Shown here piece by piece: positions 22,481 through 34,857 of a stretch of DNA of 64,000 nucleotides. Origin of the DNA: Eupeodes corollae (lineage: Eukaryota; Arthropoda; Insecta; Diptera; Syrphidae); assembly GCF_945859685.1 (NCBI RefSeq), contig NC_079147.1:185983174-186047173 (forward strand), given 5' to 3'. Under the pieces are notes generated by a model. It saw only the letters and a program-made list of their open reading frames with translations, was not told the origin of the DNA and searched no databases. Every line of letters starts with the position of its first letter. Position 1 is the stretch's first letter. The position numbers and the translations under genes are program-made.

Positions 22481-24807
22481 ACGTTACAGGTCTTTTTAGT
22501 TTTTTTGAACTTATTCCGGCTTTCCTCAGTAGGGTTGGCTTTATAACGTCGGTAGCTCACATTTTTGATGCCAATAACTTCTTTACAATTCGAATAAAGC
22601 GGATATACATATTTTTTTATTAAAAATTAATCTTTCAAAGTCGAGTTTCAAAAAAGTAGTATCTGCCAGCAAAGCCAAGGTGGTATGTGACTTGCTATTC
22701 CGTATATAGCCCAAATTGTATTCTCTTTGATATTCAAGCTTTCTCATAAAAAATGTATCTCTTCTATCAAAATTATATTTCATGTTATATTCTTTTCACA
22801 ATTATTTACTTTGAGATATTTTATTAAAAGTTTAGGCTTTTTTTTAATTATCTCGCTATAAGACCAGCAGATCAACAAGGCCTAAACACAAGCACACATT
22901 ATTCCTATGGAATAAAATGCTTTTATGATATAACGAACAAAAATCAATGAAAGAATCATCGATCTATACTCCCTTATATCGGTCTAAAAGTTATTAATGG
23001 ATTTAAATTGTATTCAACAATTCTCTCATACTTACATAATGTCTTCACATTTTTTGTTTGCTTAATTTCGATCACGATTATATCTGAATTCTATGAGCTG
23101 AGCAATGAACTTAATAATTAGGAAGCTCAAAACATTAGAAAGGTCAATTAGGCTATAATAATTTATAGTTTATATATAGTTAAATATAATTCACATGAAT
23201 AAACTGCTAATGAACTATTTGATATGAAATTTTCAAAAGAGTATAATATTTCCAGTTAATAAATGTTTGGAGGTAGGAAGGTAAGGTAATTTCTGCAAAT
23301 TAATCAAATACATTTCGGTCAAGTTCAAACTTTTTTTCTCTCAAGTTTAAAGTTCAAACTGAGTTTAATTATGTTTCATTTCAACAAGAGTTTCCTTGAA
23401 CCTTGATCCATTGATCATCTTACCACTTTGAAAGAAATAAAGAAACGACACGATTTTCATTTTGTCTACCTTTATGAGTTAGAACTATGATATCGAATAT
23501 ATGTATGTATCTTATGGATGCACACTACACCCAGCTCACAACATATCTACCACCAAAGATAAATAGTTTTTTCCCATGGAAATAGGGAATGAAACCTCTG
23601 CCACCCAGAGTCTAGTTCTACTTCACTTATAGCCCCCTAAAGCACAACCAGCTGTGTTTGGTTTGTTGATGGCGCTGTGCTCAGCGGTCGGAATATCCAG
23701 ACGTCTCCGCTGTGTATAGATTCAATGTGCGATCGTTAAATCAATCTCGTTCGTACGTTTATAAGATATCATGCTGTGTGAAGCTGTCGAAAAGATCAAT
23801 CGCATCAGATGAACTTAAATGTTTTACATGCGGGGACTGGAACTTCAAATGATTGCCATCATTGTGAGTTCAGCTGTGCAGTGTGGTACTTATTTATAAT
23901 GCGTGTGTGCCTTTTTTTAAGAATGATCAATAAACATAGACCGGCTAACTGGTCAAAGACCAATAGGAGTATAGAATACTAAATTTTAAGTTAAGAATGC
24001 ACGATTAAATAGTATTTTTTAATAGTATTCGTGTTGGAATAAATCTGGGAAGAAGCAAATATAGAACATTGTATTTTGGTTGTAATTTTTTGTATAGGTT
24101 GTATGATACATAACCAGTTAAGGTAACAAACTTATAAGCATTCGTTTTCTTAGTCTTCAAGTTGAAATGTTGAGGTCTTAAGTAGATAGGTGATGATATG
24201 ACTATGGAATCTTCTTTGCATATGTAAGCAATTTAAGTTCTTCTGAACAATAGTGTTAGGTTTTTTTCTTGTTACTTTTATTGCTTTTTCAGCACCACAA
24301 CAACAGTACAACTGTCAATGTAATAAATATGGACAGGCAGACGGACAAATTTCAAAATATTTACATCTTCTTCAACATTAACACACTTAAATTGAGAAAT
24401 AATCAACTATTTTAATTAACCACCGTTCCTCTTATGACTCAAATGAACACATTACACTACATTCTACAAATCATCAATTTGAAGGAAAACATTTGCTATT
24501 TCAGTGTAAGAACTTAAGACATAGTCTTTAACAAGAAGAAGCCTCATCTTAGCTATACAATTCTTTACAAAACTAAGTTACATTAAGTTATCCATGTACC
24601 GTAGCTTAAATTAAGTAACGTACCAAAGTGGGTAAATCTATTGCATTAAGCAGTCATTATAAATCAGAAAAATAAAATGCACCACTGAGTCCGTTTAAAA
24701 ATATTTTGGATATTTTAAGATTTAAGAATGTACCTGTAGAAAAGTATGCTTTCAAAATTAAAATGCTATTTGATTTCTCAGAAGAACATGAGCATTTTGT
24801 ATTTGAT
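22481..24807. other. AT-rich intergenic DNA containing one GC-richer island
   Basis: No protein-coding gene recognised. Apart from the island at 23630-23830 (listed separately), the stretch is A/T-rich and featureless to reading. Confidence 0.4.
23630..23830. promoter_or_regulatory. Candidate core promoter / 5' UTR island
   Basis: A patch of balanced composition with CG dinucleotides (GGCGCTGTGCTCAGCGGTCG, GACGTCTCCGCTG, GCGATCGTTAAATC) contrasts with flanking DNA. TTATAAGAT at 23760-23768 lies about 35 bases upstream of GATCAATCGCATCAG, a plausible TATA/initiator spacing on the plus strand. TATAAACG gives an alternative on the minus strand. No exon could be linked to it. Confidence 0.25.
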
Positions 24808-25072
24808 AAAAAAGAGGGTGGGATGCTACTGATAACTTCCCTGTCGGATTTTTATAAAAATTTCATTGAGTGTCAATAACAATATTTTCTTTAAGATGAA
24901 TTAAGTTTGACGCCAACATCTCTAGTTTTTGAAAATATATTTGAGTCAAAAATCAATTTTTACCAACTTTTAGCAATGTTTTTCTGGGTTTTTATTTAAA
25001 GTCGAGAAATGTCAAAATTTTCAATTCGACAAATCAGACCGATTACAATATCTTCCTATGAGAAGTTAAAAA
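24808..25072 (+). repeat. Z repeat, copy 4 (short derivative, both ends present)
   Basis: Starts AAAAAAGAGGGTGGGATGCT with CTGATAACTTCCCTGTCGG and ends CCTATGAGAAGTTAAAAATT. Between them are less than two internal units (TTTTACCAACTTTTAGCAAT) and the right-end GTCGAGAAATGTCAAAATTT module. At about 265 bp it is the smallest copy with both termini. Confidence 0.8.
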
Positions 25073-25169
25073 TTATTGAAATCGGTTCATTAGTTTTTTA
25101 AAAAACTCAAACATATAATGACTGTTCTATAAAGCTATCCTTCTGGAGCATTACAAAAATATATGTATA

Positions 25170-26520
25170 TACTTCCTATAGGAACTTTTTGTAATGGTTC
25201 TGATTTGTCGAATTGAAAATTTTTGACATTTATCTACGTTTCAAGGTCTCTATAGTCGAAATAAAGATTTTTAGAATGATGTCTGTGTATGCGTGTGTAC
25301 GTATGTTCGTACGTCCGTGCGTTCGCGACGTTTTTTTCGTCGTCCATATTTCAAGAACTAGAAGACATATCGACTTAAAATACATTTTCTTATACAGATA
25401 ATAATGTAGAAAGATGCTGAAAGGGCTCTCAAGAAAATTGTGTGTATGGTTTTTTTTACCATAGTAGTTTAAAAAAAGAAGAACATTTTGGTTAACCCTA
25501 AATATCGCACGAACCAATGACGCTAGAGACTAGAATTAAATTTTATATTATATATTGTGACGTGATACCAAACCAGTATATTTTTGGAAAAAAAAACCAA
25601 TTGACGGTTTTTTTTTATAAATCAAAAAAAATTTATTTTATCTTACAACAAAAGTTGTTTTCAACATTCGGTAAAATTTTGAGAAAAATCGAATTAACAA
25701 TTTTTTGCAAAAAATAAAAACTTAAAAGAAAATTTAACAAAAGTTGGTAAAAATTGATTTTCGACACAAATATCTTTTCAAAATTTGAGATTATGGCTTC
25801 CAACTAATTTTAACTTATAAGAAATATTGTTTTCAACATTTGACAGTTTTTTTTTGGTAAAAATGGTTGGTAAAAATTGATTTTCGACTCAAATATCTTT
25901 TCAAAACTTTGAGATATTGCCTTAAAACTACTTTTATCTTTTAAAAAATATTGTTGTCAACATTCACTAAAATTTTGAGAAAAATCTAGTTGACAGTTTT
26001 TCAACAAAAAATAAAAATCTTAAAAAAAAAACAATACTAAAACTTGGTAAAAAATTTCTTTCGACTTAAATAACTTTTCAAAAATTAAAAATATTGTCTT
26101 CAAACTATTTTTATTTCACAGAAAATATTGTTTTCAATATTCAGTAGTTTTTTTATAAAAATCCAACAGTCCGTCATTTCATACAAAAAAATTAAATCTA
26201 CAAAAGATAGTACGCAAATTTGGTAAAAATTGATCTTCGGTTCTTGATAATCTCAAATTAATTTCTTTCATTCAATTTGCAAAAATTTATTAAATGCTAC
26301 TAAAATTGGTAAAAATTTGTTTTCAACTAAAAATCTATTTAACAAAACTAGATTTCCAAACTAAACTATTTCCTTATATAAAAAATATGGTTGGTAACTT
26401 TAAAATTTTTAACAATAATTCAACTTACAACTTTTTTAACCCAAACACGAAAACCTACAAACTTTTAAGCAAGACAAATCGACAGACGGGATGGGAAGTT
26501 ATCAGTGTGGGTGTGTGTGG
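25170..26520 (-). repeat. Z repeat, copy 5 (minus orientation, with internal array)
   Basis: The plus strand opens ACTTCCTATAGGAACTTTTT, GGTTCTGATTTGTCGAATTG and then GATGTCTGTGTATGCGTGTG with CGTACGTTCG-type steps, followed by TTCGTCGTCCATATTTCAAG. Several diverged ~175-bp units follow, marked by TTGACAGTTTTT and AAAATTGATTTTCGACTCAAA. It ends GACAGACGGGATGGGAAGTTATC. Full-length family member in reverse. Confidence 0.85.
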
Positions 26521-28900
26521 GTTATCGGTGTGGAATTAGTAATGGCCTTTTACGCCATTTTCGGATATAATCTCTATAAGACGAAAACTTAAAAGTCGAT
26601 TGAGCCATAGTAAGTTATAGCTTTCCAGAACGTTACACCTAATGTACGACTATGATGTCTTATCAAAATAAGTAGGGGAAGACAAGTTGTAACCAACGGG
26701 TCTTCAAGTTTTAACTTTTTTCACCCAAAAAGACAACGTGTTTTCATTCACTGCTCTGAGAAGCTTGCTCTCTTGCAAAATTCATCCGATGCTCCTTGTT
26801 TACTTGCCTCAAAACAGGATTATTTGTATTTATTTTTTTGTATTATCCTTTGAACCGTTGTTATTCTGGCTGATACTCAGCTTTTGACCATTATTTAAGT
26901 CGCTGGTAGAGAAGAATTTGAGACATGACGTAAATTTAACCACTTTTCTCGTGATGTTTTTTTTTCTGCCTTGTTCTCTTTTTGATTTTTTTGCATATTT
27001 TTTTGGACCAGCAATATGTATCCTTACATCTTTTTTGCTTCTGTTAAGTCTCCTTGCTATCTCACACGTCCTGAGGGTCGTAAATCCTTCAGAGGATCTT
27101 TTTTTGCATTTTCTGTAGCTGGTAAAGTCTTTCTATCCAATTAATTTAAAACAGTTATTTTCAACACTCTCTTAGATTTTCTATACACAAGTTTTTAAAA
27201 GATCAAACTTGTAAACTCCTGCACGGAAATATTTGCCTTGGCCTCATCCTAGTGGAGCATTTTTTTATACGCTTTTTTAGTATTTTATTGTTTGATATTG
27301 GAAAATTCCAAAGCTCGATAATAATTTTTCCACAGATAGTAAAAGTTTCCGGCTACAACAAAGTTTCCGACTACAATAAAAAATCTATTCCATAATGTGT
27401 AGGCTCGTCCCAGTGATTGGCAGTGTATGTCGCAAGTAAAAATTCTAATTCGCTTATGATGGAATAATGGGATAAACAAATACAAAACAAAGTGGAATCT
27501 AAAGCTAAAAGAATTGAAACCGTAAATTGGATATTGTTTAGAAAAACTTATCTTTAACTTTATATATGAAAACAAAGTCATATACAAAGTCTTTAGTTAT
27601 AATCTTTGTTCATATAAAAAGTTATGATTCAAATATTAAATACTGGGAAAATAATATATCAAAATAAAGGGTTTGTGTATTTGGAAGAACCAATCGAATC
27701 CACAAACACTTTATTTCGATAAGTTAGTTTCCCAGTATTCCATATATTTTGTGGATGGGTTATTTCTTAGGTTATAGATGGTCTTGGCGTTTCTTCAAAA
27801 ACACCACATACCAAAACATAGTAAAAAAATTTAGACATGTAATTAATTTTAAAATTTGGATCAAAATTTGGTTGAGGGAATTTCAGAACGGGTACGCTAG
27901 TAATATTTGTATGTAAAGATTTATGCTGCTCAAATTACCTACTTTATTGAACGATTCATAATTTGCCGAACAAATGAATGATCTTTCGATTCCAGTTTCT
28001 TTTGTTTTGTTGTTGTTAACTTCACTATATTTAACGTCTCAATTAAACAGTTTATGTATATTCTTAAAATATCAGTAATTTCTGCATTCTAAGACACAAA
28101 ATTTGTATATACGTAAATTCAGCACTTTTGTTGTTAGAGAACAGAATTTTTATAATTCGATTTCTCGAAAAATTCTCTATCATACTTCGTAGAATTCAAA
28201 ACGAATGAAAAGAAATGCAAATATAATTTGATTGCTAGCTGAGAATGAATAATAAAATGTGTTTATATTTTTATCTCCTGCTATTTCATCATTTGAGAAA
28301 ATTTTCAGAAATCTTAAAGTAATATAAACTGGACAAATTGCAACCCAAATTGTTGTTTTTTAAAGGATTTTACAGAAAGCTTATTTTATGAAAGCTTAAT
28401 GGAATAAATTTCCCCATTTCGGTATTTTTTTGACATAAGCAGGTCGTAGCTATAATTTATTTATGGTCTACATTAATCCTTATGCACTGCATAACTTTAA
28501 TCTGTTTATCGAATTTTATTAATTAAGGTTAAGTTTATAAATACGACTGCAAGTCCAAAAATCGCCGAGTGCAATTCCATTGTGTAAAAAGTCAGACTCT
28601 CAATTCTTGAACACATCCGTCTGAAAAAAGATTCACCAACGAAAACAACACCAACCCAACAACACCAATAACGAAAAACAAAAACAACAAACAAAAAACC
28701 ACATTGTGTCAAAATGACAGCGCCCAAATCCAATTTGACATTTTGCGCTGAATAAAAAAAAGAAAGATGTCAGGTGAATTTAGGCATTCCTCACCGGTGG
28801 GCTGCTAACCTCGTTGTTGCGTTTAATTTTTTCACAATTTTTTTGTTTAAACGTGAGTTTTTAGAAAAAAAAATCGTTTCACCACCCCCGCGCTATAATT
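26521..28900. other. Non-coding DNA upstream of valois
   Basis: No gene recognised. An imperfect inverted repeat lies at 27639-27739. The 26700-27110 section is T-rich on the plus strand and looks like decayed repeat. The last few hundred bases (28540-28900) are the presumed valois promoter and 5' UTR; AACAACACCAAC-type low-complexity sequence occurs at 28640-28700. No clear TATA box was identified. Confidence 0.35.
27639..27739. repeat. Imperfect ~100-bp inverted repeat (hairpin)
   Basis: The arm AATACTGGGAAAATAATATA plus AAATAAAGGGTTTGTG pairs with CACAAACACTTTATTT plus GTTAGTTTCCCAGTATT, leaving a loop of about 22-28 bases. It could be a MITE-like relic or a short foldback. Confidence 0.6.
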
Positions 28901-31900
28901 ATGTTCCCAAGCTCCTATGGTGTCCTCTATAAAACACCAGATTACTATCATCCGCCCGAAGACACTACAGCACTGGCCTCGAACACTTACTATCCCAATC
29001 TGAATTCCCGCGACTACGCCAAACGTCCACACAATCGTCAGCTACGCATTCATCCAGCATGGGAATGTGTAGCAGCGAATGTGGATGGAACTTATGCTTT
29101 AGCTACAAATAAATTAACTGGTCGTGAATGGTCTAGCTCTTTGTGGGGTTTCGAACGTCGTGAGCATATTGGCGCCGAAAAGAAATCCATTTATAAATTG
29201 CAATGCCACTCTTTGATATCGGCAATGCGTTTTGTTGCTAAAAATATTGTAAGTTTAATTGAATTTTGTTGATAAAAGAAGAATTCAATTTAAATCGTCA
29301 CGTTTACAGCTCCTCATATCCTTTCATTCCGGCTGCGTCCAACTTTGGTCCACAAAAACCGAAGTGCGCAGCATTAATCCGTATTGTTTGTTCATGATTG
29401 GGGAACGTTATGAGCATACTCATCCAATTTTATGCTTGGAACAGTTCCATGCTGATTCAAATAAAGCAATAACCGGTGGGAAGGATTGTATGCTGAAGGT
29501 GAGTTTTCTTTCTATTCGAATGAAAATGAGAAGAATTTTCAATTTCTCGTCAATGGTTTTGAATGTAGATTTGGGACATGGGAAAGGCAGATTTGACTTC
29601 CGTTCATACTTTACGACACGCTCATAGCGATGTTATTACTGGTATTGCCACTTCTCTAAGTCAGCCGAATATCTTTGCCAGTTGCTCCTTGGATAAATCT
29701 ACACTCTTGTGGGATGATCGACAAGCACGTCCAGCAAAAGGTTAGATACTAAAGTTTTTGACTTATTTTCTTTACGTTGTGTCGCGTGTGTGTATGTGTA
29801 TTTTATTTGTAAATTTATTTGAAACGCAATTCGTTAACCAAAAATATATTTTTATTTTTACATTTTTGAAAAAATAGCAATATACGACAATCACACAGAC
29901 TGCTTCAAGGCTTGCGCCTGGGCAACAAAGGCCATATCTCCAGACGAAAAGATCATCCATCTCGGCGACGAAGATGGTAAAATTCTTACATGTGATATAC
30001 GAAAGCCAAATGAATACATTGAAAAATTTACTTATAACGACAAACCGGTCAGGAAGATTCTTCCAAGGGGGTAAGTTGTCTCCTTGTTTTTGTACAGATA
30101 TTTTTGTAGGGGTTCTATTTTTGTAAAACAAAATGTTAAAGCATATGATTTCTTTTTTGACCAGAATCGATAATTATGTTAGTAATTGAACTGTTTACGT
30201 GAAAAATACAACTACTGAGCTTCCCTTCGACTTGAAATAAGCTTCAGCCTTAAGTGACCTTGAGAAAGATTTTATAGCAAATATGGCTAATTTATCGTCA
30301 ATTTTTTTTAGAAAAATAGCAAATGCTCAGGCAGTGAAAAAGCAATGGCCTCGCCCTCAAGGAAAGTGCTTCGAGTAGTGTTTCCAATTGGTCTAATATT
30401 TGACAAATTCGTCTCAAATGTTCGCCTTCAGCTCGTTCTAAATGGTTCGTTAGCATTTACCAAAAACTTATCTTTTCATAGATAGAAAAGAATGGAGTGC
30501 TGTTAATTCGCATTGTCTGCGGCCAATTAATGGTTGCAAGACATAGAGCTCCGTCTTATTGGACTCACATCTAATATATTTTCGCTATTTTCGAGCCCTA
30601 GTTCAAAAAAAATTGTCAACATACAGTGGCTCCCACGACTAATCGGACACATGAAATATACATTTTTGTAATGCATTTTCTCCAAGAAAATGAATATATT
30701 TTAAAACATTGTAGCCATTTTATGTGACATTTAGTCACATTTTTATTTTAACTAAGCCAAAATTACAATTTAAGCCACTAAGATTAATCGCAAAGCTTCA
30801 CTCACCTCTTCCTAGTGAACACACTGTGTCTCTGCATAATTAGGATAATAATATCGCCTTGAGTGTGTGCTTATTATAAAAAATAAATAAATAAAAGCCG
30901 TTCTATTATTTTACACCTCTCACCTAATATTTACTCGTAGTACTCAGTTTTGTATCCTTTAGATTAAATTGCTTTCTCAAGGCGTGGAGGTATTGAAGCG
31001 ACAAGTTTTTTATCTACTTCAGGATTTATTTTTTCCCATTCCTCTTGATGTCCTGAATGTTCCGAAAGTATTTTTGAGCAGGTCGACGTCCCAGTTCATG
31101 CATTATATGCTCGATTGTATTAAGGTCAGGTGACTTTTTCTGTGTTTTAAGCATATTAGGCCAGTTATACAATAACAACTGTCTTGTATTCCGACTTTAC
31201 TGACACTGGACCACAAATGTTTTTTCAAAAACATTTATGTAAGCTATTTGATGCATTTAAACATCCACAAAATGTTAGTTCCAATCACCGGAACCTGCAA
31301 CACATCCCCAAACGTTGGCCAACCAACCACCATGCTTTACAGTAGCCCGACTATGCTTATGAGAAAATTCTTCATGTACTTTTCACCAATCATACATTCC
31401 GTGAACAAAACTTAATTTATAATATTGATAATATTGTCTTATGTCTAATGGTTAACTAACTATACAAAAATTTGTATTCCAAGAAGTTGTATCCGATGTT
31501 ATATATTCATTAAGAAACTTAAATCCTTCCTTTCCCTTTTTTGACCGATGTATTACGATGCACGCCTGCACTGCCAATTCGGTCATTACTTCGATGGCGA
31601 TGCTTCTTCTTTTGACGATTTCGTTGCTGATTTCTTGCTTGAGGTCTCTTTCAAAAAAATCTTTAAAGATTCCAAATATAAGAAGGAATTTTAGTTGATA
31701 TGTCAGAAAAGTACGATGAGAAGTACGGATCCAGTTTCTTTCCTTTAACTTGTCTGCTCACATTATGAATCCTTTTTTCGTTTTCAAATCGTGAAATGAT
31801 GTAATGGACTGTGAAAGGGCTACGTTGCACAATTGTTGTTTTTGCTCGTACTGAATTACCGCCCAGGCTATGCAAAACAACCAATTTTCTAATTTTCAAA

Positions 31901-34097
31901 AACGTTTGGTTTCATTTCGACGTGGATGAGAAAACTACCTTAAATGTAAGTAAAGGTCTTTCGTAATGCAAGCTTAATAATAAGATTGCCATTTGAAGTG
32001 AAAAATACATTTACAGAGCTATTAAAGTGTGAAAGCAGTGAATTTCTGACTATGTGTGATAGCTTAAATTAAGGAGTTGTGCCCGCACAATGTGTGAGAA
32101 CTTAAATTAAGGAGTTGTTTTTGTTTTTAATTTATTTGCTTATTTAAAATTTGAAGTGCAGTTTTTTTTATTTATCTTCATTTGAACTTATAAATAAGTT
32201 ATAAAATGATGATTAAGTTCTTCTACTTCTGTACCTTTTCTTGGAGAAAGACAATTGCGAAAATGTTCATCATCTTTGTCCGATTAGTTGTGGGAGCCAC
32301 TGTATTTATACCTGACATTTTTGAAGGTTATGGCGTGTTCTTCCTCATTTTCTTCCAATAATGAACATAAAATATTTCTGTTTATCGTCCCGTTATATAG
32401 TTGCGTTATACATTATGCGGTTTCAAAAGTTAACGTATATAAAACACATAATTATAAATTATTTTTGTTTGAACGTTGAACGTTGACATTATGTGTGAAA
32501 CATTACATCAGTTAAATGACCACCACGCGAATTGTTGCAAGCATCGATTCTTTTGAAGTAATTTTCGAATACTTTTTAACACAAATTGGCTCTATTTCAG
32601 CCATAACTTGACGAATATTGGTTTTCAAGTGCTCAAAATTTAAAGGTTTATCTGCATAAACACGACAAGAAAACTCTCCAGCTGTGTTTAATCGTTAAAA
32701 ACACATATTCTCCAAGTCGTATTCGTCAATAGCAGGAAAAAAAATCGGTTATTATACTACCATAACGCTCCGAATTGACGGTGACAGTCGTTCCATCGTC
32801 GTGCCTTTTTGTGGAGGAATGGCCTCTCTTCAATTACTTGACGATTCTCAGAACCCCAAATACGACAATTTTGTTTATTAACATACCCACGTCAGCTTCG
32901 TCGCTGAAGAAAATTTTTTTTCGACAAATCGCCGTCAACCGCCTTTTGTTTAAGCACCTATTCAACGTATCTACGACATTGTGAATGGTCAGCTGGCTTC
33001 AGTCGTTGTGTGCGCTGGACTTTCACATACAGCAGCAATATTTGCAAAGGTACGAGCAAACCGATGAAGCACAGGTTTGCTTGACAATATCTGTACCCAA
33101 TCCAGTCTGTTCAAATTTCTTCACAATTTTGTCAATTGCTTGCGTAGTTGGACGATTATAATCTCCTCTTAAAGCTGTGGCAGAATCACCATTTTTGTAG
33201 TAGGTTTTAAAAATTAAGCGATCCATTTTTGTAAATATTAGACTTTCAACTGAAAAACAAATTGGTTAACAACTTAGTTTGACGGATCTCGAATTCGAGC
33301 CCTATACTTTTGAAACCGCAAAATGGATCACTCGTCTTATGCTTCGAGGTAGATTGCGTAACATGCAAGGAATTTTGTTGTTCGTCTCCAATGAAACTTC
33401 TACTAAGCACTCAGGCTTGGGCCCACATGTGAGTATTGGCAACCCCTGTACAGAAATACTGTACTAGTTAGGCCTCTTTATAATCGCTCTTGTTAAATTT
33501 AAATAGCCAGCCGTATTGCTACCGATGTATGTCTTTCTGGCGATGAGCAATTTATCTCATGGGCATTTTCGGGCCATGTGCACTTTACTTTATATGAAGC
33601 TGTTGTTAGTTTTGACATAAGACTAAAAGTTTGTTAACATTTTCTATGATGACAATCGACCCTTTCAACGTAATTCAGTTTTAAAAAACACTCAAAATTC
33701 CGTACATAATTTTATAAGAATATATTTTTAGCAATCATCAAAATCGTGTTTTTATTCTGATATCAGAAATCTTCCAAAAAAAAAAAAACTGATTATTAAT
33801 TTTGTATTTTTATTTTGTTATTTATAAAGCTCCCGCTTAGCTGTGATTGGTGATTCAAATAAAGTGAAAGCCTTCGATGGAGATGTACAAATTTATGAAT
33901 CGTCCGAACCAAGAAATTTCGTTCGTGACGGACTCTGGACATCGGACGATGAATTTTTTACAATTGGATTCGATGGACAATTAAGGACGCACGTTGTAGT
34001 TGCGCCACACCGTTGCGGACAGTGTGATGAGTGTGTCGCCGATTTGGAGAAAAAACAAAAAATATTAAATCTTCCAAAACAAGAAGAAACACCATGA
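28901..34097 (+). CDS. vls: Valois: WD40 protein, WDR77/MEP50 homologue
   Basis: Valois is the fly partner of the arginine methyltransferase PRMT5 (methylosome) and is needed for germ plasm and Tudor function. Coding exons: 28901-29248, 29310-29498, 29569-29740, 29878-30070 and 33830-34097; phases join exactly to give 389 codons plus TGA. Exon ends are GTAAGT, GTGAGT, GTTAGA and GTAAGT; acceptors are ACAG, GTAG, ATAG and AAAG. The N-terminus is MFPSSYGVLYKTPDYY. WD repeats are seen as LLISFHSGCVQLWST, HADSNKAITGGKDCMLKIWD, PNIFASCSLDKSTLLWDD and KIIHLGDEDGKILTCDIRKP. RNFVRDGLWTSDDEFF corresponds to the conserved RDFVRDATW block of human MEP50. The tail CGQCDECVADLEKK adds a CX2CX2C cluster. 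Size fits the family (about 340-390 residues). Intron 4 is 3.76 kb and full of transposons. Family assignment rests on recalled sequence; orthology is likely. Confidence 0.85.
30071..30623 (+). other. valois intron 4, 5' part without recognised feature
   Basis: Begins with donor GTAAGTTG. The stretch before the Tc1 element has no exon-like open frame or repeat match that I can support. Confidence 0.5.
30788..30895 (+). mobile_element. LINE family A 3' end inserted in the Tc1 element
   Basis: TTCACTCACCTCTTCCTAGT and CACTGTGTCTCTGCATAATT match the 3' UTR of the LINE ending near 9000, followed by an AAATAAATAAATAAAA tail. It is a very short 5'-truncated insertion, younger than the host Tc1 copy. 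Confidence 0.75.
31010..31899 (-). pseudogene. Tc1-type transposase remnant
   Basis: On the minus strand RKLVVLHSLGGNSVRAKTTI and VQRSPFTVHYIISRFENEKR (31760-31895) form the paired-like HTH region typical of Tc1 transposases. Further down, TVKHGGW-like and WGCVAGSG-like readings near 31290-31350 match the VKHGGGSVMVWGC block of the catalytic core. Stops and frameshifts interrupt it; catalytic residues cannot all be placed. Confidence 0.75.
32411..33325 (-). mobile_element. Mariner-type element, family 2, copy A (decayed)
   Basis: Inverted termini CATTATGCGGTTTCAAAAGT (32411-32430) and the complement of ACTTTTGAAACCGCAAAATG (33307-33326) bound the element. The minus strand encodes a broken transposase. 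Near the 33220 end DRLIFKTYYKNGDSATALRG with YNRPTTQAIDKIVKKFEQTG is the N-terminal HTH. Near 32870 VNKQNCRIW-like sequence is visible, and near 32510-32640 the C-terminal block with LKTNIRQVMAEIE-like, RIDACNNSRGGHL and VMFHT. A related copy is in the loki intron at 58579-59558. Confidence 0.85.
33326..33829 (+). other. valois intron 4, 3' end, with a cryptic open segment
   Basis: The segment 33511-33632 reads RIATDVCLSGDEQFISWAFS followed by GHVHFTLYEA, preceded by CCAG and open in the phase left by exon 4. It has a WD-repeat-like feel, but no donor would return to the phase needed by exon 5. I treat it as cryptic or relic sequence. The intron ends TTATAAAG at 33829. Confidence 0.3.
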
Positions 34098-34340
34098 ATA
34101 ATTGGTTAAATTTAAAAAAAAAATGTTTTTCTTTCAAAACAAAAAACATAAAGTTTTTATCTCCTATATTTTGCCTTAAAAAATAATAATTGCTTACGCT
34201 TTTGGCAATAATATGATATATAAAAAAACACACACTACCACACCTCCCCCGCAAAAAAAAATACAACTAAAAAAAAAAACAAAATTCGTTTGCATTATCT
34301 ATTAAATTCTTTTTAATTAGTGTTAGCTGATGTCTATATA

Positions 34341-34346
34341 AATAAA
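34341..34346 (+). terminator. Candidate valois polyadenylation signal
   Basis: AATAAA about 245 bases after the valois stop codon, followed by T/A-rich DNA. It is the first canonical hexamer seen downstream. Confidence 0.45.
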
Positions 34347-34857
34347 TCAATATAGATATTAGATAAAATGACAACAAAAAGGTAAAGAAAAACGAGAAAA
34401 AAACAGTTCCACTTGGTAAGAGGAAACATTTTAAAAATTGTTATCAATAGAAAAAAGAAAAAAACAAAATTGGACGAATGTTAAAATTAAAATTTAAAAC
34501 AAAAAATGTGAAGACAGAACCAAATTACATCTGAGGTTTATTGGTAAATAAAAAAACGAAACTAAGATATTTTTGCATAAAAAGTTGTTTTTACTTAATT
34601 AAAAGCGGGTACAGGCGAAATAAAATAGACTTGGAAACATTTTTGGAAAATGACTTACTTTTCTTTTGTGTTATCTTTGACATTTTCACTACATTGTTGA
34701 ACTATTTGTACAAAATTGATTTATTCCTTTAGTTTATTTTTTCTTATAATAATTCAAGTACTTGATTTATAGATTCTATACAAGGGTAAAATTTATTATA
34801 TATTGATATCAATTGATTGAGGGGGCTATTTGTACCACAGTTTGATCTACTGAATAT
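34347..34857. other. AT-rich DNA downstream of valois
   Basis: A-rich sequence with runs of A and G/A; no gene recognised. Confidence 0.4.

Larger units (their letters stand above)
30624..32302 (-). mobile_element. Tc1-like transposon, decayed, in valois intron 4
   Basis: The left end starts CAGTGGCTCCCACGACTAAT and continues CGGACA; the right end is the complement of CAGTGGCTCCCACAACTAAT, so the inverted repeats are at least 26 bp with one mismatch. TA flanks each end (30622-30623 and 32303-32304). Length is 1679 bp. The remains of a minus-strand transposase lie inside. Confidence 0.9.

Noticed and set aside
25213..25517. Coding frames in Z repeats (around 25213-25517 and 44055-44451)
   Set aside because: They come from the CGTA-type microsatellite and repeat body, appear on both strands, and are not conserved as protein between copies.
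26650..27118. Possible pogo/Tc-like transposase on the minus strand
   Set aside because: Some Lys-rich helix-like readings, but no catalytic motif or terminal repeats could be identified.
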